The notes beneath the pieces are model-generated. The model did not search any database and was not told the DNA's origin. It worked only from the letters and a program-made list of their open reading frames with translations. From an uncultured Veillonella sp. (lineage in GTDB: Bacteria; Bacillota; Negativicutes; Veillonellales; Veillonellaceae), in NCBI GenBank assembly GCA_915066865.1, contig CAJZEE010000045.1:1-17361 (forward strand): DNA of 17,361 bases, given 5' to 3'. This document shows, piece by piece, positions 8,231 through 14,296 of this stretch. Both the position numbers and the translations under genes were made by a program. Positions within the stretch are counted from its first letter, which is position 1; each line of letters starts with the position of its first letter.

Positions 8231-8276
8231 TAGATAAGCCGGCATAACTTATCTTAATACGCACTCCGTTAGCAAT
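8215..8276. repeat. Nested inverted repeats after meaB
   Basis: An outer perfect 8-bp inverted repeat (ATTGCTAA 8215-8222 and TTAGCAAT 8269-8276) encloses an inner perfect 7-bp hairpin (AGATAAG 8232-8238 and CTTATCT 8248-8254). There is no U-run, so it is not a terminator. It could fold in the mutAB-meaB 3' untranslated RNA. Confidence 0.5.
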
Positions 8277-8296
8277 CGTATGTATTTCGATATAAT
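8269..8296 (+). promoter_or_regulatory. Possible promoter before long hairpin
   Basis: TTAGCA (8269-8274) and TATAAT (8291-8296) are 16 bases apart. A transcript from about 8303 would consist almost only of the 65-base hairpin that ends at 8376. No reading frame follows directly. Confidence 0.3.
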
Positions 8297-8311
8297 TAAA
8301 GATGTATTTGT

Positions 8312-8376
8312 AAAAGGCATAGTATCAATGTTCACTGTTGGATTTGGACCAATAGTAGTTGCATACTATGCCTTTT
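8312..8376 (+). terminator. Long branched terminator of mutAB-meaB
   Basis: A 14-bp outer stem (8312-8325 with 8363-8376) is extended by CAA/TTG (8326-8328 with 8359-8361), and encloses an inner 8-bp stem ACTGTTGG/CCAATAGT. The right arm runs straight into TTTTT. It is the natural end of the mutAB-meaB transcript, although it lies 140 bases after the meaB stop. Confidence 0.8.
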
Positions 8377-8428
8377 TCTATGTCATAATAACTAATTGTG
8401 ACTAATTATTTGCTATTAATTGTCTAAT

Positions 8429-8460
8429 AAAAGATGATTAATATATAAGTTCATCTTTTT
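8429..8460 (+). terminator. Weak AT-rich terminator-like hairpin
   Basis: AAAAGATGA (8429-8437) pairs with TCATCTTTT (8451-8459) around a 13-base loop, followed by one more T. The stem is AT-rich and weak. It lies just upstream of the -10 box for the small gene at 8534, so it may be a backup terminator or a regulatory hairpin. Confidence 0.4.
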
Positions 8461-8478
8461 AAAATGCAAAAATCAGTG

Positions 8479-8484
8479 TATAAT
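8479..8484 (+). promoter_or_regulatory. -10 box before small membrane gene
   Basis: A perfect TATAAT lies 50 bases before the start at 8534. No good -35 box is present at 16-18 bases upstream (T-rich only), so the promoter is a fair guess rather than certain. Confidence 0.45.
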
Positions 8485-8533
8485 TAAGTTATATTATTTA
8501 TTAATCGTTTAATGTTACGAGAGGGGCATTCAA

Positions 8534-8791
8534 ATGAACAAAAAATTATTATTACCTGTAGGTGTAGTCGTTCTAATTATTGGTATTGCGATTCTATTAT
8601 TAAATCCAGATCCAGGGGCGGCTAATTTGGAAATTGCGAGAAATGCTACAAATGCTCAAGCGGCAGCAAAGGCGATTTCTGAGAATAACCAATCTTACAC
8701 ATTGTGGTATTCTATTGGTATGTTCTGTAGCGGTTTAGGCATTGCACTGTCAGTAGGTGGCTTCATTGTAGGCTTTATTAAAAAAGACTAA
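8534..8791 (+). CDS. Small two-helix membrane protein, unknown
   Basis: An 85-residue protein that I do not recognise. GAGGGG lies eight bases before the ATG. It has a hydrophobic helix at about residues 4-24 (LLLPVGVVVLIIGIAILLL), a polar Ala/Asn-rich segment (about 25-56), and a second hydrophobic helix with several Gly (about 57-81), ending in IKKD. The basic residues at both termini and the polar middle suggest a hairpin with both ends in the cytoplasm and a loop of about 30 residues outside. It is flanked by a terminator-like hairpin upstream and a strong terminator downstream, so it is a single-gene unit. A clear ribosome binding site, a -10 box and its own terminator support it as a real gene. 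Confidence 0.75.
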   Translation: MNKKLLLPVGVVVLIIGIAILLLNPDPGAANLEIARNATNAQAAAKAISENNQSYTLWYSIGMFCSGLGIALSVGGFIVGFIKKD

Positions 8792-8809
8792 TCTATTTAG
8801 GAACGTATC

Positions 8810-8853
8810 AAAGGCTGTACTAGAATGTATATCATTTCTAGTGCAGCCTTTTT
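8810..8853 (+). terminator. Terminator of small membrane gene
   Basis: A 16-bp stem (8810-8825 with 8836-8851, one U-G pair) around a 10-base loop is followed by a T-run. It begins 18 bases after the stop codon at 8791. Confidence 0.88.
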
Positions 8854-8864
8854 GTATTTTAATT

Positions 8865-8914
8865 TTAGGGTTATAGGACAAAACGTGTTGGTTTTGCCCT
8901 ATAACCCTAATTTT
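8865..8914. repeat. 20-bp near-perfect inverted repeat
   Basis: Positions 8865-8884 and 8891-8910 are inverted copies with one mismatch, around the 6-base loop GTGTTG. TTTTAT follows on the plus strand and AAAATT-type sequence flanks the other side. It sits 11 bases after the previous terminator and serves no obvious gene, so it may be a second terminator or a dispersed repeat of the genome. Confidence 0.75.
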
Positions 8915-9008
8915 ATCCTGTGGACTTTAGCTAGCTTATGTCTATCTAGCGAATTAGTCTATATTTATCTTGCAAGTCATCCTATATCTATTTATGTTGT
9001 GGTTTTAC

Positions 9009-9063
9009 GCTCTATATCTGTTTTCGGTGGGATAAAACGTGGTATAATTAACCCGGATAGAGC
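9009..9063. repeat. Inverted repeat around exbB promoter
   Basis: GCTCTAT (9009-9015) and ATAGAGC (9057-9063) are perfect inverted copies bracketing the exbB promoter. They could be half-sites of an operator or chance; the 41-base spacing is long for a single dimer. Confidence 0.3.
9040..9048 (+). promoter_or_regulatory. Extended -10 promoter of exbB-exbD-tonB
   Basis: TGGTATAAT is a perfect extended -10 element, 45 bases before the exbB start. The -35 region is only T-rich (TTTTCG at 9021-9026). I see no clear Fur box over it. Confidence 0.65.
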
Positions 9064-9092
9064 CTAAAGGTATGTGGCTTTTGGAGGTTAGC

Positions 9093-9698
9093 ATGAGTAG
9101 TATAGCGCATTTATTTGTAGCTGGTGGATTTGTTATGTATCCACTGGTGCTTTTTTTACTGTTTACCTTGATGATTGGCATTGAACGTATCTTTCTATAT
9201 CGCAAGTTTACAAAGGATTTGCGCCGTTTTAATAAGGTCTTAGAGAAAAACCAATCTTGGATTATGTTACCAAGTGTTTTGGAACGGGATACAGAGGAAC
9301 TTGGTTCTTTATTTGCCCGTGCTATCCGCAGTGCAAAGAATTATAATGGCTTGGAAAACCGCCTTCAAGATGTAGTGTCGTACGCTGATGAACGTTTAAA
9401 ACGCGGCCTTAGTTGGCTCAGCATGATTGTAACAATGGCTCCGTTATTGGGGTTGCTAGGGACGGTCCTCGGTATGATTCGTGCGTTTGCTGTGGTAGGT
9501 GGCGACATTGGGGCTCCGACCATTATTACAGGTGGTGTTTCTGAAGCCTTAGTGGCAACGGCTACAGGTTTGACCGTGGCCATTATTGCCCTTGGCTTTC
9601 ACAGTTACTGTGCGGCAAAGGTCAATGATTCTGTGGCGACATTAGAACATGAGTGCGGCAACATTCTTGATGCGTACAACGAGGAACATGATATATGA
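9093..9698 (+). CDS. exbB: ExbB/TolQ-type proton channel subunit
   Basis: A 201-residue inner-membrane protein of the MotA/TolQ/ExbB family. The ATG at 9093 is chosen because GGAGG (9083-9087) lies just before it; an in-frame ATG at 9072 has no usable site. Three helices are visible at about 13-35, 108-132 and 153-175, with the large cytoplasmic part between the first two, as in ExbB. The hallmark APLLGLLGTVLGMIRAF lies at 116-132 and GGVSEALVATATGLTVAI at 147-164. It forms a pentameric channel with ExbD that uses the proton gradient to drive TonB. The first gene of a three-gene operon, overlapping exbD by four bases. The tonB-like third gene favours ExbB over TolQ. Its presence implies an outer membrane. 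Confidence 0.9.
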   Translation: MSSIAHLFVAGGFVMYPLVLFLLFTLMIGIERIFLYRKFTKDLRRFNKVLEKNQSWIMLPSVLERDTEELGSLFARAIRSAKNYNGLENRLQDVVSYADERLKRGLSWLSMIVTMAPLLGLLGTVLGMIRAFAVVGGDIGAPTIITGGVSEALVATATGLTVAIIALGFHSYCAAKVNDSVATLEHECGNILDAYNEEHDI

Positions 9699-10099
9699 GA
9701 CGACGCACGTTAGGGGTTAAAAAAGAGCCTACCATCATGATTATTCCCATGATTGATATCGTATTCTTTTTATTAGTATTTTTCATGGTAGGCACGCTGT
9801 ACATGAATACAGAGCAACAAATTCCGCTTAATTTACCATCTGCATCGACGTCTACAGCGAAATCTATCGAACCTATCACCATTACCTTGACCACAACGCA
9901 CACGCTGTATATCGATAATCAGGAAATCTCTTCGGATCGCTTGGCGCAAGAGGTCAAATCTATCGTTACACAAGCACCTCAACAAGCCTTTGTGATTCGT
10001 GCTTCAAAAGATGTATATTATAACGATGTTATCGAGCTTTTGGACATGCTCAAGGTGAACGGTGCTAAATATATTAGCGTCGCTACGGAACGGAAGTGA
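9695..10099 (+). CDS. exbD: ExbD/TolR-type proton channel subunit
   Basis: A 134-residue single-pass membrane protein. The short basic cytoplasmic N-terminus (MRRRTLGVKK) is followed by one helix (about 14-34) in which PMID places the essential Asp at residue 21, the proton-carrying residue of ExbD/TolR. The periplasmic part (about 40-134) shows the family pattern with QEISSDRLAQEV and VIRASKDVYYNDVIELLDMLKV, matching the usual length of 130-140. The ATG overlaps the exbB stop (ATGA at 9695-9698), so translation is coupled; GAGGAA lies upstream at 9681-9686. It works with ExbB to energise the TonB-like protein encoded four bases downstream. Confidence 0.92.
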   Translation: MRRRTLGVKKEPTIMIIPMIDIVFFLLVFFMVGTLYMNTEQQIPLNLPSASTSTAKSIEPITITLTTTHTLYIDNQEISSDRLAQEVKSIVTQAPQQAFVIRASKDVYYNDVIELLDMLKVNGAKYISVATERK

Positions 10100-10103
10100 T
10101 TCC

Positions 10104-10934
10104 ATGTTTGAATCACATTATCTGAAACCTTTTATTATATCTTTAGGCATTACCATCATGCTTATCTCTGGCATGGGGCTTTCCTTGCGTGGTATCGTTG
10201 GAACCGGTGTGGCTTATGATGCCGCAGAGGTTAGCTTTCATCTGCCTGAGGATAGTGAAAGTGATGCGAAAACTACCGCTATTGAGCCTATACCTAAGGA
10301 TAAGCCACCGGTTGAACCTCCGACTCCAGAAGGGCCTGCGCCTAAGGCAGATCCTCTTGTAACGGAAAATACAGGTGATGAAAGTGCTCACAATTTAAAT
10401 GCCAATAAGACTACATCTAATGCTCGTCGTGAATGGGCCGTTCCCAAGGCCATAGAATCGGAAACGACTAATAATGAACAAGCTGTAGTTACGGGTGGAA
10501 ATGATTCCAAAGACGGGAAATCCTCTAAGCCTGACAATGCTCCTATAGGTAAGGATATAACATCTGATCCGAATGCGAATGGAAACGGCTTTGCCGAAGC
10601 TAGTGATTTATCCTTCCTATCTGATCTTGCGTGGGGGCTCCTAACACCAGGGCAACAAGCGCTTTTACAAAAGTCGGATATCAACCCCCAAGAATATTTA
10701 CGAACTGTACAAGAACAGGGGAAGGGGTCAATTGTAACAGGTAAGGTTGTAGTGCGCGTTAACTTTGACGTTAATGGACATGTCATCGTAGGAGAACATA
10801 CACCGCTCATCGCAGAGGATGTACCGCAACCAGTCAAAGAGGAAGCAATGCGCATCGTTAAAAGCAGTGGTTCTATTATCAATCGAAGAGGGGAACCTGT
10901 ATATCTAGCAGTTCCTGTTGTATTAGGACAATAA
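10104..10934 (+). CDS. tonB: TonB-family energy transducer, atypical
   Basis: A 276-residue periplasm-spanning protein. The ATG at 10104 has GGAAG seven bases upstream and lies five bases after the exbD stop; an in-frame TTG further up would overlap exbD and lacks support. It has one N-terminal helix (about 8-29), a Pro/Glu/Lys-rich stretch (about 51-73, KDKPPVEPPTPEGP), a long polar Asn/Asp/Ser-rich linker (about 74-170), and a C-terminal domain (about 205-276) with VTGKVVVRVNFDVNGHVI and a final PVYLAVPVVLGQ that resembles TonB_C. The Pro-rich part is short and the C-domain lacks the usual YP-A-G entry and SSG-LD motif in their normal places. It should carry ExbB/ExbD energy to outer-membrane transporters. 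TolA-like function is a weaker alternative. Confidence 0.8.
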   Translation: MFESHYLKPFIISLGITIMLISGMGLSLRGIVGTGVAYDAAEVSFHLPEDSESDAKTTAIEPIPKDKPPVEPPTPEGPAPKADPLVTENTGDESAHNLNANKTTSNARREWAVPKAIESETTNNEQAVVTGGNDSKDGKSSKPDNAPIGKDITSDPNANGNGFAEASDLSFLSDLAWGLLTPGQQALLQKSDINPQEYLRTVQEQGKGSIVTGKVVVRVNFDVNGHVIVGEHTPLIAEDVPQPVKEEAMRIVKSSGSIINRRGEPVYLAVPVVLGQ

Positions 10935-10979
10935 AGAGGCATATCTTACATACATTAGTATGGGATATGCCTCTTTGTT
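10933..10979. terminator. Terminator after tonB
   Basis: A 13-bp stem (10933-10945 with 10964-10976) starts within the tonB stop codon; its 18-base loop can form a further CATAC/GTATG stem. The T-tail on the plus strand is short (TTTG). On the minus strand TTTATT follows, so it may also stop the minus gene at 11089. Confidence 0.7.
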
Positions 10980-11088
10980 ATGGTTGTAAAAAATGATTGT
11001 ATTGATTGATACTATGTATTACTATGAAATACTTGTTCTATCTGAGTCATGTTGAGTTATATTTCAAGGATTAATTATATGTATTGTA

Positions 11089-11499
11089 TTAATTTTGATT
11101 GGTAAGTATTGTTTTCGTGGAGTTGAAGACGGCTAGATATACGATGGCGCCGCCGATGAATAATGTGACTTGCATAGGAGTGCTGAATTGATCAGCTCGC
11201 CACAATGCAAAAGCATAGAAGAACATGGTAATCAACATGATGAGAAATGCGATGATAACGCGTACATTTGTGTTTACTGCTAAGGATGTAGTAATACGCG
11301 ATTTATTCGTCATTACGTAAATTAAAGATACTACGATGTCTGCCGTAAAGATGGAGAAGATAAAGTTATAATCAAACTCGCCAAAAAGGACTACCGCCAA
11401 GCCGATAAAGCTGAGCCCAAAGAATAGACGTAATAGAATACCTATAGTATTAGATTCGTTGCGCTGTGCGCGGCGTTCCTTACGATTTAAAGTTGCCAT
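11089..11499 (-). CDS. Four-helix membrane protein, unknown
   Basis: A 136-residue protein I cannot assign to a family. The ATG at 11499 is chosen because GGGGGAGG lies five bases upstream; a longer frame reaching 11565 would start inside the promoter. The basic N-terminus (NRKERRAQRN) should be cytoplasmic. Four hydrophobic helices lie at about 22-40, 46-63, 79-99 and 110-125. No catalytic or binding motif is visible. It is transcribed alone and divergently from the M48 protease gene, from which it is separated by 180 bases containing an AT-rich palindrome. A functional link to the protease is possible but rests only on adjacency. Confidence 0.8.
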   Translation of the reverse strand: MATLNRKERRAQRNESNTIGILLRLFFGLSFIGLAVVLFGEFDYNFIFSIFTADIVVSLIYVMTNKSRITTSLAVNTNVRVIIAFLIMLITMFFYAFALWRADQFSTPMQVTLFIGGAIVYLAVFNSTKTILTNQN

Positions 11500-11536
11500 G
11501 AAAGCCTCCCCCATAGTAGAAATGTTTGTTACTATT

Positions 11537-11565
11537 AGTATAAAGCTCGTGTATAGATTGAGCAA
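11537..11565 (-). promoter_or_regulatory. Promoter of four-helix membrane gene
   Basis: On the minus strand TTGCTC (11565-11560) and TATACT (11542-11537) are spaced by 17 bases. Transcription would start near 11530, about 30 bases before the start codon at 11499. Confidence 0.5.
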
Positions 11566-11593
11566 TTATTCGCAGTACATTTAGTCTGTATGT

Positions 11594-11632
11594 TTATTAT
11601 ATATCACAATGTATAGCTATGATATATTATAA
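11594..11632. repeat. AT-rich palindrome between divergent genes
   Basis: TTATTATATATCA (11594-11606) and TGATATATTATAA (11620-11632) are inverted copies with one mismatch, 13 bases apart. The site lies upstream of both divergent genes (11499 minus, 11680 plus), a position suited to an operator, but the high AT content makes chance pairing more likely. Confidence 0.4.
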
Positions 11633-11679
11633 ATTAATTTATTACTATATAACTATATGAGAAATCAAAGTGAGAGATT

Positions 11680-12627
11680 ATGATTCAAGTTATTCTTACC
11701 TATATTGTTAATGTTATTATTGTATTTGTATTTTTTCCTATTTTAGAATCTGTAGTTCAATATGTGTATCCGTTTTCATGGGACTGGCTTATAAAACCGC
11801 TACATTTAGTGGATAAGCTCGATGTATATATTATTATATCCTTTGCGTTGCCTATTATTGTGGCCATCGGATTATTTTTGCCACCTTTTAGTTGGATTGT
11901 CCATGTATTGCAAGGTGAAAGAAAACCAAATGCAGAAGAATCTGAATATATTGAACCGCTGTTTGAGGAATTATGTGCATTTAGCGGTGTAGCACGTAAC
12001 TCACTGATATTGCGCATGCGTACAGATGAGGAAATTAATGCCTTTGCATCTGGATTAAATCACATTACGATTTATACAGGAGCCTTGTATTCGTTAGATA
12101 AACGGCATTTATTAGGTGTTCTTGCCCATGAATTAGGCCATTTACGGCATCGTGATACTATCTATTTAACCATTACCTATGCTATGGATCGACTAGGGCA
12201 ATTAATTTTAAATCTTGTAATATATCTAAATTTTGCTTTAAATATACTGGCTATTATACCAATTGTTAATATCGTAGTACGTATTATTCAATTAATTCTT
12301 ATCGTTATGATTGCAATCGTGAAATATGTACTTCTATTACCGAAGTGGATTACCTATTATTTTGATAGCCGTCGTCGAGAGTATGCTGCTGATGCCTATG
12401 CCGTTTCGATTGGTTTGGGGCGGGAGCTGCGTGATGGTCTAGTTTCATTAGGACTTGCTACTGAACAAATTGGTATTCTAGAGAATGGTGAATTATATGA
12501 TTGTGAAAGTACAGGATTTTTCAGTCGCTTGTTTATTACTCATCCAAAAATGATTAAGCGAATACAACGTATCAATGAAGGGATAGAGGTATATAATCTC
12601 AAGCAAAGTCTTAAAGAAAATCGTTAA
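11680..12627 (+). CDS. M48-family membrane metalloprotease
   Basis: A 315-residue membrane-bound zinc protease. The zinc motif HELGH is at 150-154 (AHELGHLRHRDT) and the third ligand lies in RRREYAADAY, Glu234, both as in M48 peptidases (HtpX, Oma1 and Ste24 types). Two hydrophobic helices precede the catalytic part (about 3-25 and 48-70), and a long hydrophobic region with two helices follows HELGH (about 172-220), giving the HtpX-like layout of an active site on the cytoplasmic face. HtpX proteins cut misfolded membrane proteins, but this one is not close enough by eye to name htpX. The start has only a weak GAGAG site ahead of it. It is divergent from the four-helix protein gene and followed by a modest terminator. 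Confidence 0.88.
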   Translation: MIQVILTYIVNVIIVFVFFPILESVVQYVYPFSWDWLIKPLHLVDKLDVYIIISFALPIIVAIGLFLPPFSWIVHVLQGERKPNAEESEYIEPLFEELCAFSGVARNSLILRMRTDEEINAFASGLNHITIYTGALYSLDKRHLLGVLAHELGHLRHRDTIYLTITYAMDRLGQLILNLVIYLNFALNILAIIPIVNIVVRIIQLILIVMIAIVKYVLLLPKWITYYFDSRRREYAADAYAVSIGLGRELRDGLVSLGLATEQIGILENGELYDCESTGFFSRLFITHPKMIKRIQRINEGIEVYNLKQSLKENR

Positions 12628-12693
12628 AGTGATAATTAATTTAATAAATACGAACAATAAGTAAAATTAATATAATTATCATTCGGAAAATTT

Positions 12694-12718
12694 AGCTCTG
12701 TTCGTTGAATGGAGCTTT
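12694..12718 (+). terminator. Weak terminator after M48 gene
   Basis: AGCTCTGTTC (12694-12703) pairs with GAATGGAGCT (12707-12716), including two G-U pairs, around GTT, with a T-tail of only three. It overlaps the -35 box of the purB promoter. Confidence 0.45.
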
Positions 12719-12733
12719 CACATATGGTACAAT
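12705..12733 (+). promoter_or_regulatory. Promoter of purB
   Basis: TTGAAT (12705-12710) and TACAAT (12728-12733) are spaced by 17 bases, and the -10 is extended (TGGTACAAT). The start would be near 12740, leaving a leader of about 34 bases. That is too short for a purine riboswitch. Confidence 0.7.
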
Positions 12734-12773
12734 AATCCTATAAATCTAGCTTTTATCATGCAAAGGAGACATC

Positions 12774-14069
12774 ATGATACCACGTTATACACGAGAAGAA
12801 ATGGGCCATATTTGGAGCGAACGCAACGAATTCGACACAATGTTATTGGTGGAGACCCTCGCATCTGAGGCACAAGCTGAGTTGGGCGTTATTCCTAAAG
12901 AAGCGGCAAAAACAATTCGTGAAAAGGGCAATTTCGACGTTGAGCGCATTCATGAAATCGAAAAGGAAACGAACCACGATATTATTTCCTTCGTAACAGC
13001 AGTGGGCGAATACGTAGGTCCTGAAGCGGCAAAATATATCCATCTTGGCCTTACCTCTACAGATGTGAAAGATACGGCGCTTGGGTACATGATGAAACAA
13101 GCCTGCGATATCTTAATTGATGACTTAAAGCGTTTGCACGAAGTATTGCGTCGTCGTGCAGCTGAGTTCAAATATACTCCTATGATTGGCCGTACCCACG
13201 GCATCCACGGCGAACCAACTACATTCGGTTTGAAATTGGCGTTGTGGATGGCAGAGGTAGAACGTGATATTGAACGCATGGAGCATGCGCGTAAAAGCGT
13301 TGCCGTTGGTAAATTGTCCGGCGCTGTTGGTACATACTCCAATATCGATCCATTCGTAGAACAATATGTGTGTGAAAAATTAGGCCTTGAACCTGTTAAA
13401 ATTGCTACGCAAGTGGTGCAACGTGACCGCCATGCTGAGTTGTTGTCTACCATCGCTGTTGTAGGCGGTACATTAGACAAAATCGCATTGGAAATCCGTC
13501 ACTTACAACGTACAGAGGTACGCGAAGCAGAAGAATATTTCAGCCCTAAACAAAAGGGTTCCTCTGCGATGCCTCATAAACGCAACCCTATCACTTGTGA
13601 AAGAATTTGCGGTATGGCTCGCTTGCTTCGTGGCTATGCACAATCTGCTTACGAAGATCAAGCATTGTGGCATGAACGCGATATTTCTCATAGCTCTGTA
13701 GAACGCGTGATCTTGCCGGATGCGACAATCGCATTAAATTATATGTTGCACCTAACAATTCGCACCATTGATAAATTGTTGGTATACCCTGAAACCATGC
13801 TTAAAAATCTTAACCTCACAGGGGGACTCGTATTTAGCCAAACAATTTTGACAAACCTTGTAGATAAAGGTGCGGTACGTGACGAAGCATACCGTTGGGT
13901 TCAAAAACATGCTATGGAACGCTGGATTGAAGGCAAAGACTTTGCAACAGGTTTAAAAGCTGATGAAAATATTAAGAAATACATGACTGATGAGGAAATC
14001 GATGCATGCTTCGACCCATATAAATTGCTAAGACATGTAGATACAATCATGGCTCGCTTTGGCCTATAA
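12774..14069 (+). CDS. purB: Adenylosuccinate lyase
   Basis: A 431-residue cytosolic enzyme of the fumarase/aspartase superfamily. It removes fumarate at two steps of purine synthesis: SAICAR to AICAR, and adenylosuccinate to AMP. The superfamily signature GSSAMPHKRN is at 262-271 and includes the catalytic Ser of the flexible loop. TSTD (94-97), His68 in NHD and His142 in RTHGIHGEPTTFG match the active-site residues of the Bacillus-type enzyme. The length is normal. AAAGGAG (12762-12768) lies six bases before the ATG. It is a single-gene unit with its own promoter and a long terminator, not part of a purine operon here; purA, the step before AMP, lies 1.6 kb downstream on the same strand. 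Confidence 0.97.
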   Translation: MIPRYTREEMGHIWSERNEFDTMLLVETLASEAQAELGVIPKEAAKTIREKGNFDVERIHEIEKETNHDIISFVTAVGEYVGPEAAKYIHLGLTSTDVKDTALGYMMKQACDILIDDLKRLHEVLRRRAAEFKYTPMIGRTHGIHGEPTTFGLKLALWMAEVERDIERMEHARKSVAVGKLSGAVGTYSNIDPFVEQYVCEKLGLEPVKIATQVVQRDRHAELLSTIAVVGGTLDKIALEIRHLQRTEVREAEEYFSPKQKGSSAMPHKRNPITCERICGMARLLRGYAQSAYEDQALWHERDISHSSVERVILPDATIALNYMLHLTIRTIDKLLVYPETMLKNLNLTGGLVFSQTILTNLVDKGAVRDEAYRWVQKHAMERWIEGKDFATGLKADENIKKYMTDEEIDACFDPYKLLRHVDTIMARFGL

Positions 14070-14103
14070 TTGTAGGGACTTCCCACATAACATATGAAAG
14101 ACT

Positions 14104-14168
14104 AGGGTAGGTATAGACCGACAAGACTATGGCACATGCATTAGGTGTTGGCTATATCTACCCTTTTT
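14104..14168 (+). terminator. Long terminator of purB
   Basis: A 13-bp stem (14104-14116 with the arm ending at 14164, one G-U pair) continues, after one bulged A, into CCGACA/TGTTGG. The loop is about 22 bases and TTTTT follows. In size and build it resembles the terminator at 8312-8376. Confidence 0.85.
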
Positions 14169-14296
14169 GTTTAAAAGCAATATACCATTTTAGATAGAAG
14201 TATATAATTTTAACAGGTAATTATAAATTAGTTTCCTAGCAGGCTTTTATATACTCGTCTTACATTAGAAATTATCTATTTGTTTTAGGAGGTTAT

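Noticed and set aside
8825..9067. 80-codon open frame between the small membrane gene and exbB
   Set aside because: It begins inside the terminator loop, spans the 20-bp hairpin, ends over the exbB promoter, and has no ribosome binding site.
10388..10942. 184-codon open frame antisense to tonB
   Set aside because: It is antisense to a gene supported by operon context and domains; its composition (Ser, Thr, Pro, Cys rich) is typical of a shadow frame, with no ribosome binding site.
12628..12773. Purine riboswitch ahead of purB
   Set aside because: The predicted leader is about 34 bases, and the conserved purine aptamer loops are not present.
12950..13480. 176-codon open frame antisense to purB
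   Set aside because: It lies entirely opposite a highly conserved enzyme gene and shows no domain or start signal.
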